Shown here: positions 1 to 5,610 of the stretch, piece by piece | How positions within the stretch are numbered: position 1 is the stretch's first letter | Layout of the letters: each line of letters opens with the position of its first letter | Assembly (NCBI GenBank): GCA_023700845.1 | Contig: JAMPYD010000049.1 | Location: 1 to 9,400, forward strand | From: Elusimicrobiota bacterium | GTDB lineage: Bacteria; Elusimicrobiota; Elusimicrobia; UBA1565; UBA9628 | Direction of reading: 5' to 3' | Length of the DNA stretch: 9,400 bases | Program-made: the position numbers and the translations under genes | The notes under the pieces: model-generated | What the model saw: only the letters and a program-made list of their open reading frames with translations | Database searches by the model: none | What the model was told of the DNA's origin: nothing

Positions 1-299
1 CCGCGATCGGCCTCCTCATCGAGGCCAAGCGCCTCGAGGCGCTCGCCGGCCGCCGCCCCGGCATACGCTGGGGCGCGCGCGCCCTCGACGTCGACCTCCT
101 CGCCCTGGGCCGGGAGCGCGTGCGCACGCCCTGGCTGAGGGTCCCGCACCCGGCGACGGCCGGCCGCGCCTTCGCCCTGGCGCCGCTGAGCGACGTCGCC
201 CCCTCCTTCCGGCCGGACGGACGCCGGACCGTGCGCGCCCTCCTCGCGGCTATGAAGCCCGACTCCCGAATTGTTAAACTCTGGCGAAATGGCCGATAA
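1..299 (+). CDS. folK: 2-amino-4-hydroxy-6-hydroxymethyldihydropteridine diphosphokinase (HPPK), C-terminal part
   Basis: The reading frame is open from base 3 to a TAA at 297-299, giving 98 residues; the start lies upstream of the window. HPPK transfers pyrophosphate from ATP to 6-hydroxymethyl-dihydropterin in the cytoplasm, a step of folate synthesis. The visible part carries the family's two C-terminal signatures: an R-x-LDVDLL stretch (residues RALDVDLLALG), containing the two metal-binding aspartates, and the VPHP motif about 20 residues later. The last 11 nt overlap panB. Neighbourhood agrees with the function: folK-panB-panC clusters are known in other bacteria, for example Pseudomonas, and PanB consumes a folate cofactor. 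The last codons (ATT GTT AAA, AAT) are AT-rich compared with the rest, probably because they lie at the panB start. The N-terminal ATP-binding half is not visible. Confidence 0.9.
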   Translation, partial: AIGLLIEAKRLEALAGRRPGIRWGARALDVDLLALGRERVRTPWLRVPHPATAGRAFALAPLSDVAPSFRPDGRRTVRALLAAMKPDSRIVKLWRNGR

Positions 300-1137
300 G
301 ACCAAGCCCGCGGCGTACGCCGGCGCCCCCAAGAACGTCACGATCTCCACCTTGCTCGAGATGAAGCGCAAGGGCGTGAAGATCGCCATGCTGACCGCCT
401 ACGATTTCCCCACCGCGCGCCTCGCCGAGGAGGCGGGCGTGGACGTGATCCTCGTCGGCGACTCGGTCGGCATGACGAAGCTCGGCTACGAGAGCACCTT
501 GCCCGTCACCATCGACGAGATGCTCCACCACGTCAAGGCGGTCAAGCGCGGCTCCTCGCGCGCCCTGCTCGTCGCCGACATGCCCTATCTCTCGTATGAA
601 ATAGACCCGAAGGAGGCCGTGCGCAACGCCGGCCGCCTCTTAAAGGAGGGCGGCGCCCACGCCGTCAAGGTCGAGGGCGGCATCGAGGTGGCGCCGACCA
701 TCAAGGAGTTCCTGAAGATCAACGTCCCGGTGTTCGGCCACCTCGGCCTCACGCCCCAGGCGGTCAACCGCCTCGGCGGCTACAAGGTCCAGGGCCGCCG
801 GCCCGAGGACGCCGAGAAGATCCTGACCGAGGCCCGCATCCTCGAGGGCGCGGGGGTCTGCGCCGTCGTGCTCGAGTGCGTGCCGGCCGACCTCGCCAAG
901 GAGATCACCAAGCGCCTGCAGGTCCCCACGATCGGCATCGGCGCGGGGCCGCACTGCGACGGCCAGGTGCTCGTCAGCGACGACATGCTCGGCCTGACCG
1001 AGGCGGGCCCCACCAAGTTCGTCAAGCGCTACGCCGACCTGCGCGCGCAGTCGCTCAAGGCAATCGGCGACTACTGCCGCGAGGTCCGAGACGGGTCGTT
1101 CCCGGGCCCCGAGCACTCCTTCACCTCCCAAAAATGA
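289..1137 (+). CDS. panB: 3-methyl-2-oxobutanoate hydroxymethyltransferase (ketopantoate hydroxymethyltransferase)
   Basis: PanB transfers a hydroxymethyl group from 5,10-methylene-tetrahydrofolate to alpha-ketoisovalerate, making ketopantoate, the first committed step of pantothenate and CoA synthesis. The protein is 282 residues, slightly longer than the roughly 264 of E. coli. Family motifs appear in order: MLTAYD (34-39), VGDSVGM (56-62, with metal-ligand Asp58), LGYESTLPVT (65-74), ADMP (96-99, Asp97), VKVEGG (126-131, Lys127 and Glu129), GHLGLTPQ (150-157), GGYKVQG (163-169) and LECVP (195-199, Glu196 as catalytic base). All expected active-site residues are present. I chose the ATG at 289. 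An in-frame TTG at 271 would add six residues, but deepens the overlap with folK and has no Shine-Dalgarno sequence. No clear ribosome site precedes 289 either, so coupling to folK translation is likely. The stop overlaps the next gene as ATGA. Confidence 0.95.
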   Translation: MADKTKPAAYAGAPKNVTISTLLEMKRKGVKIAMLTAYDFPTARLAEEAGVDVILVGDSVGMTKLGYESTLPVTIDEMLHHVKAVKRGSSRALLVADMPYLSYEIDPKEAVRNAGRLLKEGGAHAVKVEGGIEVAPTIKEFLKINVPVFGHLGLTPQAVNRLGGYKVQGRRPEDAEKILTEARILEGAGVCAVVLECVPADLAKEITKRLQVPTIGIGAGPHCDGQVLVSDDMLGLTEAGPTKFVKRYADLRAQSLKAIGDYCREVRDGSFPGPEHSFTSQK

Positions 1138-2012
1138 TCTGGCTGGCCGCCGCGATCCTTCTCGCCGCCGCCGTCTACGCCCTGTGCTGGTGGGGCGCGG
1201 GCATCATCCTGCATCCGCCGGCGATGTCCCCGATGTGGATTTTCCCCGAGCAGTTCGGCCTGCGCTACGAGAAGGTCTCCTTCAAGACGCGGGACGGCCT
1301 CGAGCTCAAGGGCTGGTTCATCCCCTCGACCACGGGGGATAAGCGCACGATCCTGATGTGCCACGGCTGGGGCGACAACAAGGGCGAGCTCCTCAAGCAG
1401 ACCTACTTCCTCAACGAGAACGGCGGCTTCAACCTGCTGTACTTCGACTTCCGCTCCCACGGCGAGAGCGAGGGCGAGATCACGACCATCGGCGGCCTGG
1501 AGACCATCGACTTCGACGCGGCGGTCGAGTGGCTGCGGAGCGCCAAGCCGGACCTCTCCGATTCGATCGGCGTGTTCGGCCTGTCCATGGGCGCCGCCGT
1601 GACCGTCGCCTCCCTGCCCCGGCATCCCGACCTGCGCTGCGCCGCCGTCGAGAGCCCGTTCTCCGACTACCGCACCGTGATCAAGCGCTGGGCGTGGAAC
1701 AACATGAAGCTCCCGTACTACCCGCTGGTCGCGATCACCTTGTTCATCCTGCGCTCGCGCGTGAAGAATCCCGAGATCGACCGCTTCAACCCGGTCGAGT
1801 CCGCGCCGAAGATCGCGCCGCGCCCTCTGTTCGTCATCGGCGGGGATTTCGACCGCCTGATGACGCCCGAGGACGTGCGGAAGGTCTTTGACGCCGCGCG
1901 CGAGCCCAAGCAGCTGTGGATGGTGCCCGAGGCCTGGCACGCGAAATGCCGCGAGGCCGCCGGCATGGAGTACGACACCCGCGTCATCGGCTTTTTCTCG
2001 AGGAACCTGTGA
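1134..2012 (+). CDS. Membrane-anchored alpha/beta hydrolase (serine hydrolase, substrate unknown)
   Basis: This is a 292-residue alpha/beta-hydrolase-fold protein of the kind annotated as an alpha/beta hydrolase or dienelactone-hydrolase-like peptidase. Residues 2-26 form one hydrophobic helix with no good signal-peptidase site, so it is probably a membrane anchor. A strand-rich stretch follows (RDGLELKGWFIP, 53-64), then the HGWG oxyanion region (77-80), DFRSHGES (105-112), the nucleophile elbow GLSMGA with Ser151, GGDFDR with probable acid Asp240, and the catalytic His269 in WHAK. The triad looks complete, so an active hydrolase is expected. The start ATG at 1134 overlaps the panB stop (ATGA), and its own stop overlaps the panC GTG (GTGA), so it is translationally locked into the pan operon. 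No upstream ribosome site is seen. Substrate cannot be read from the sequence. A role in pantothenate metabolism is suggested only by position. Confidence 0.88.
   Translation: MIWLAAAILLAAAVYALCWWGAGIILHPPAMSPMWIFPEQFGLRYEKVSFKTRDGLELKGWFIPSTTGDKRTILMCHGWGDNKGELLKQTYFLNENGGFNLLYFDFRSHGESEGEITTIGGLETIDFDAAVEWLRSAKPDLSDSIGVFGLSMGAAVTVASLPRHPDLRCAAVESPFSDYRTVIKRWAWNNMKLPYYPLVAITLFILRSRVKNPEIDRFNPVESAPKIAPRPLFVIGGDFDRLMTPEDVRKVFDAAREPKQLWMVPEAWHAKCREAAGMEYDTRVIGFFSRNL
2000..2004 (+). promoter_or_regulatory. Ribosome binding site of panC
   Basis: GAGGA lies four bases before a GTG at 2009 and inside the 3' end of the hydrolase gene. It is the only good Shine-Dalgarno match at a start in the left operon, and it decides the panC start. 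The frame is open further upstream to an ATG at 1916, but that would put about 90 bases of hydrolase sequence in a second frame and add an Arg-rich N-terminus unknown in the family. Confidence 0.7.
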
Positions 2013-2809
2013 TCCCGGTCGTCCGGACGAAGAAGGCGCTCGCGCGCCTCGTCTCGTCCTGGCGCGCGAAGGGCCTGACCGTCGGATTCGTGCCGACGAT
2101 GGGCGCTCTCCATGAGGGTCATGCGGCGCTCGTGCGCCGCTCCGCGGCCGAGAACGACCGGACCGTCGTTTCCGTGTTCGTCAACCCGCTCCAGTTCGGC
2201 CCGAACGAGGACTACGGCCGCTATCCCCGCGCCCTGCCGGCGGACCGGAAGCTCGTGGCCGCCGCCGGCGCCGACGCCGTGTACGCGCCCTCGGCGGAGG
2301 AGATGTATCCGAAAGGATTTCGCACTCACGTCGAGGTCGAGGGCCTGTCCGACCTGTACTGCGGGAAGTACCGCCCGGGCCATTTCCGCGGCGTGGCGAC
2401 CGTCGTCCTCAAGCTCTTCAACCAAGTCGGGGCCGACCGCGCCTATTTCGGAGAAAAGGACTGGCAGCAGGTCCGCATCCTCGAAACCATGATCCGCGAC
2501 CTCGACATCGCCGTGCGGATCGTCCGCGTCCCGATCGTGCGCGAGAACGACGGCCTGGCGATGTCGAGCCGCAACGCGTATCTCTCCCCCGCCGAGCGCC
2601 GGGCGGCCCCGGCCCTGCGCAAGGCCCTGGAAGCGGGCCGAAAGGAAGCGCGCCGCCCGCATTCGCGCCCGGAGACGATCGGCGCCTCCGTGCGCCATGC
2701 CCTGGCCGGCACCGGCCTCAAGCTCCAGTACGCCTCCGTCCTGGACGGCCGGCTCCTCGCCGCCGCCTACCTGGGGCGGACGCGATTGATTGACAATATT
2801 AAACTCTAA
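2009..2809 (+). CDS. panC: Pantothenate synthetase (pantoate--beta-alanine ligase)
   Basis: PanC activates pantoate with ATP to pantoyl-adenylate and joins it to beta-alanine, giving pantothenate, in the cytoplasm. From the GTG at 2009 the protein is 266 residues, shorter than the roughly 280-285 usual. Signatures in order: PTMGALHEGH (29-38, the nucleotidyltransferase HIGH-type motif with His35 and His38), FVNPLQFGPNEDYGRYPR (57-74, pantoate and beta-alanine binding), GEKDWQQ (148-154), the KMSKS-like AMSSRN (184-189) and the C-terminal TRLIDN (258-263). All catalytic motifs are intact. The shortening lies in the small C-terminal domain: between the LQYASV strand (239-244) and AAAYLG (251-256), the usual segment around 'DPETLEP' is reduced to a few residues. 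The GTG start overlaps the hydrolase stop by 4 nt and is preceded by GAGGA. The final codons carry a promoter-like -35 element for the next gene. Confidence 0.95.
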   Translation: MIPVVRTKKALARLVSSWRAKGLTVGFVPTMGALHEGHAALVRRSAAENDRTVVSVFVNPLQFGPNEDYGRYPRALPADRKLVAAAGADAVYAPSAEEMYPKGFRTHVEVEGLSDLYCGKYRPGHFRGVATVVLKLFNQVGADRAYFGEKDWQQVRILETMIRDLDIAVRIVRVPIVRENDGLAMSSRNAYLSPAERRAAPALRKALEAGRKEARRPHSRPETIGASVRHALAGTGLKLQYASVLDGRLLAAAYLGRTRLIDNIKL

Positions 2810-2818
2810 AGTTACTAT
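2790..2818 (+). promoter_or_regulatory. Putative sigma-70-type promoter for the HAMP-PDZ gene block
   Basis: A perfect TTGACA (2790-2795) is followed after 17 bases by TACTAT (2813-2818, four of six matches to TATAAT). A closer hexamer, TATAAC at 2816-2821, would need a 20-base spacer. The stretch from about 2785 to 2828 is strikingly AT-rich in a very GC-rich region. The -35 lies in the panC codons for the conserved Leu-Ile-Asp-Asn, but the codons used there (TTG, ATT, AAT, ATT, AAA) are AT-rich synonyms that the protein does not require. A start point 5-9 bases after the -10 falls at 2823-2827, so the mRNA leader before ATG 2828 would be about 1-5 bases. This is predicted from sequence only. 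Confidence 0.5.
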
Positions 2819-2827
2819 AACCACTCA

Positions 2828-3415
2828 ATGACGCCTAAAGGACACCCCCACGAGAAGGCGCCGCCCGCCAAGCCTTCCTATAAGAGACAGCAGTACTGGG
2901 TCGACGCCCCGCTTCAGCTTCAGATGGTGGGCTTCGTCCTCCTCCTCATCTCCGCGAGCCTGCTTCTGACCGCGTTCTCCGTGTTCCGCGGCGTTCAGGA
3001 ATCGTCGATCTCCTCCCGGCAGATCTTCCACTCGATCGAATGGATCAAGGGCGCCCTGCGCGCCCCGCTGCTGCTCGCCTCCGCCGTCTCCCTGCTGGCC
3101 GGGGGGCTGGTCACCTTGTTCTGGTCGCACCGCTTCGCGGGCCCCCTGCGCGTGATCTCCGCCGGAATCGCCCGCATACGCCACGGGAACCTGGCCGTCC
3201 CCGTGCGGGTCCGCACGACCGACGCCCATCAGGACTTCGCCCGGGAGTTCCAGCTCATGCAGGACGAGCTGCGCAAGATGATCGCGGCCGACCGCGCTCA
3301 TCTGGCCGAGGCCGTCACCTTGCTCGAGGCGGCCGAGAAGGCGTCGCCCGCGGACGAGAACATCCCCAAGGCCCTCGACCACCTGCGCCAGACCTGCTCG
3401 AAGTACCACATTTGA
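2828..3415 (+). CDS. HAMP-domain membrane protein with no output domain
   Basis: The product is 195 residues. After a short basic N-terminus come a first membrane helix (about 33-53), a short external loop of about 25 residues (54-78), a second membrane helix (79-99), and a HAMP domain (about 98-150). HAMP features are the Gly-Pro-Leu after the helix (AGPLRVIS, 104-111), the GNLAVPV connector (120-126) and a second helix ending near RKM (149-151). A helical tail to residue 195 is likely coiled coil. HAMP domains normally pass signals from a membrane sensor to a kinase, cyclase or chemoreceptor module. None is present here, and the external loop is too small for a usual sensor domain. It may act as a partner or regulator. 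No Shine-Dalgarno sequence is seen, and the probable promoter implies an almost leaderless mRNA. The stop shares one base with the next ATG. Confidence 0.82.
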   Translation: MTPKGHPHEKAPPAKPSYKRQQYWVDAPLQLQMVGFVLLLISASLLLTAFSVFRGVQESSISSRQIFHSIEWIKGALRAPLLLASAVSLLAGGLVTLFWSHRFAGPLRVISAGIARIRHGNLAVPVRVRTTDAHQDFAREFQLMQDELRKMIAADRAHLAEAVTLLEAAEKASPADENIPKALDHLRQTCSKYHI

Positions 3416-5610
3416 TGAAAACCACGCTCCTCGCGGTCCTCCTGGCCGTTCCCGCGCTCGCCGCCGACGCTCCGGCGCCGAGCGCGCCGCTCGCCCTGCT
3501 GACCGAGACCTTCGGGGAGCCGGGCGTTGAAACGCTCGCCGCGAGGGGCGTCGTCGTCCTCCACGGCAAGAGCGGCGCCCGCCGCCTGGCCGCCGTCCAC
3601 TGGAAGGCGTTCGGCGAGCTCTCCCGCGCCGCGTCGTCCTGCCTCGCCCTCGCGAGCGCCGCCGACGCCCTGGGCCGGGAATCGGAGCCCGCCGGACCCG
3701 ACCTCGGCCTGTCCGCCTGCCGCGCCCTGACGCCCGAAGGCATGATGACCCCTTCCCTTCACGCGCTCGCCTCTTTGCTCCAGGCCGGCCACGAGGAACG
3801 CTGGGCCCTGAAGCAGGCGAACGCCCCCCTCGCCGGCGCGCCCGGGCATCCGAACCTCTTCGACACCGCGTGGGGCAAGGACCTGATCCTGCGCCGCCAC
3901 GCCGACGCGCTCGAGAATCCGGCCGCCCTGGCCAAGACGGTCTTCGACGAGCTGCTCGCCGGACCCCGCCCCGACAAGGACGCCGCGGCGCTGTTCGCGG
4001 CCGAGGCCGCCGCCCGGGGCGCGTCGGCGCCGGAGACCCTGATCGCCTACGACAGCTCGCATGGAGCCCTGTCCGAGGAGCTTCGCGCCCAGCTGCGCCG
4101 CACCCTCTCCAACGAGCGCCGCCGCTGGGCCGCCGCCAAGGCGCGCGCCGCCGCCGCCGACCTGCTCGGCAAGGCCGCCGTGAAGAAGGAGCTCGAGGAC
4201 TTGCGCGGCGCCGCGAAGGCGATGACCTCGCGCCCGAATCTGCCCGCCGACCTCGAGGCCGCCGCCAGCCGCGCCTCCGCCTCCGGGGGCGCCCGCCTGA
4301 AATCGGCCGGTCTCCACCTGCAGGAGCCCACCCGCCTCGGCCAGCACGAGCTCGGCGACGAAGCGATCGTCTCCGGCGCCTACTGGGTCGACGGCCTCAA
4401 GGAAAACGAGTCGATCGACGTCGACGAGACATTGGCCGTGGACGCCGAGCGGGGCTTCGTCTCCGTCGAGACCCGCACGAACAAGCGCAAGAACGGCGGC
4501 CCCTATCCCTTCGCGCGGGTCGTCAAGATCGCGGAGCCCCGGTCCTTCGCGGTCCGCTCGCTGGTCTCCGCCGGAGGCCCGGCGCTGGCCGAGCGCGTCG
4601 AGGTTCCCCTCGCCCGCGATTTCGAGCTCGCGCTCGTCAAGGAGTCCGAGGCCGCCGGCCTGCGCGCCGCCTGCCGCTCCAAGGACGCCGAGGCCGCCTA
4701 CGCCGCGCTCGAGACCTTGGTCGCCGAGCCGGCGAAGGTCAAGCCGCAGTACAAGGCGCTCGCCGAGCGCGCGCGCAAGGCGAAGGACGCGGCGAAGGCG
4801 GACGGAGAGCTCCTGCTGCAGCGCGAAGAGGCGCTGGTCCTCGCCCGCGCCGACTCCTCCCCCCAGCAGTGCAAGTACGAAACGGCGCGCGTCGACGAGG
4901 CGCTCAAGCTGGCCGCGCGCCTTCCCGCCGGCTGCGACCGCGACCTGCCCGAGCTCCACGCCCTGCGCGCGACGATCAAGCGGCGCGCCGCCGATCAGGC
5001 CTGGTTCATGAAAGCCTCCTCCGAGGCGCGCTCCAAGCGGAAATCCTGCGCCCTGGACGCCGCCCGCGCGCGCTGGTCCGAGGCGCTCGCCGCCCTCGAC
5101 GCCGACCCGGGCGCCCGCTGCGGCAAGGTCGCCGAGGAAGAAGCCCTGGCGAAGACCGATTTCGCCGAGCTGACCCGCGACATCGCCTGGCGCGACGAGC
5201 TCGGGAAGTCCCTCGCCAAGGCCGAAGCGGAGACCGCTCCGGCGCGCCGCCTCGACATCCTGCGCCCGGTGACCTCCCGCCTCGGCGCCCTGAACGCGAG
5301 CTGCTTCGGGGCCGAGTCCAAGCGCGCGGCCGCGCTGACGTCGGCCGCCTCCAAGTCCCTGACGGCCCCCTCCGAGAGCGAGACGTCGCGCCGCCTGCCG
5401 GCCGACGCCGCTCTCTCCTCGATCGTCGACGAGGTCCGCGCCGAGCGCGCCAAGCGCCTCGAGGCCGCCGGCGCCGCCGAGAGAGCCTCCATGGAAACGC
5501 CCGCGGCGCCGAAGGCGGCCGCCCCGGCGGCCGCGCCCGCGCCCAAGCCTTCCGCGAAGAAAGCCGCGAAGCGCCCGACGCGCAAATCGAAGGAGGCCGA
5601 GGCGAAATGA
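3415..5610 (+). CDS. Large exported helical protein with eight cysteines and a basic tail, function unknown
   Basis: I do not recognise this 731-residue protein. Residues 1-16 form a typical signal peptide (MKTTLLAVLLAVPALA, with cleavage after ALA), so it should be periplasmic or surface-located. The mature part is Ala-, Arg-, Glu- and Lys-rich and mostly helical. A segment of likely beta strands at about 296-400 (with AYWVDG near 322-327) interrupts it. Cysteines are at 76, 102, 420, 486, 507, 545, 569 and 630, none elsewhere; an even number fits disulfides in an oxidising compartment. Residues 420-640 look like four degenerate TPR-like helical hairpins. The last 39 residues (693-731) are a Lys/Ala/Pro tail resembling histone H1. 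The start is set by the signal peptide and a one-base overlap with the HAMP gene stop; no clear ribosome site is seen. It overlaps the PDZ gene by 4 nt, suggesting a shared function. Confidence 0.8.
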   Translation: MKTTLLAVLLAVPALAADAPAPSAPLALLTETFGEPGVETLAARGVVVLHGKSGARRLAAVHWKAFGELSRAASSCLALASAADALGRESEPAGPDLGLSACRALTPEGMMTPSLHALASLLQAGHEERWALKQANAPLAGAPGHPNLFDTAWGKDLILRRHADALENPAALAKTVFDELLAGPRPDKDAAALFAAEAAARGASAPETLIAYDSSHGALSEELRAQLRRTLSNERRRWAAAKARAAAADLLGKAAVKKELEDLRGAAKAMTSRPNLPADLEAAASRASASGGARLKSAGLHLQEPTRLGQHELGDEAIVSGAYWVDGLKENESIDVDETLAVDAERGFVSVETRTNKRKNGGPYPFARVVKIAEPRSFAVRSLVSAGGPALAERVEVPLARDFELALVKESEAAGLRAACRSKDAEAAYAALETLVAEPAKVKPQYKALAERARKAKDAAKADGELLLQREEALVLARADSSPQQCKYETARVDEALKLAARLPAGCDRDLPELHALRATIKRRAADQAWFMKASSEARSKRKSCALDAARARWSEALAALDADPGARCGKVAEEEALAKTDFAELTRDIAWRDELGKSLAKAEAETAPARRLDILRPVTSRLGALNASCFGAESKRAAALTSAASKSLTAPSESETSRRLPADAALSSIVDEVRAERAKRLEAAGAAERASMETPAAPKAAAPAAAPAPKPSAKKAAKRPTRKSKEAEAK
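5590..5596 (+). promoter_or_regulatory. Ribosome binding site of the PDZ protein gene
   Basis: A full AAGGAGG lies within the last codons of the preceding gene, 10 bases before ATG 5607 and 13 before the adjacent ATG 5610. The spacing favours 5607. It is the strongest Shine-Dalgarno match at any start in the window, so this gene may be translated well independently of its neighbour. Confidence 0.65.

Noticed and set aside
271..299. Possible promoter TTGTTA-17-CGATAA before panB
   Set aside because: The -10 hexamer is poor and would lie after the panB start; panB is better explained as co-transcribed with folK.
642..649. AAAGGAGG inside panB, a strong Shine-Dalgarno-like match
   Set aside because: No start codon follows at a usable distance. 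It encodes Lys-Glu within the conserved panB frame.
1916..2008. Upstream ATG extension of panC
   Set aside because: The added residues are an Arg/His-rich shadow of the hydrolase C-terminus. GTG 2009 has a ribosome site and gives the normal family N-terminus.
1718..2824. Minus-strand frame of 368 codons opposite the hydrolase and panC
   Set aside because: No motif, and panC on the other strand is certain.
3298..4959. Antisense reading frame of 553 codons opposite the cysteine-rich protein gene
   Set aside because: Low-complexity Gly/Arg/Glu/Ala product and no motif; it is the frame shadow of a GC-rich gene.
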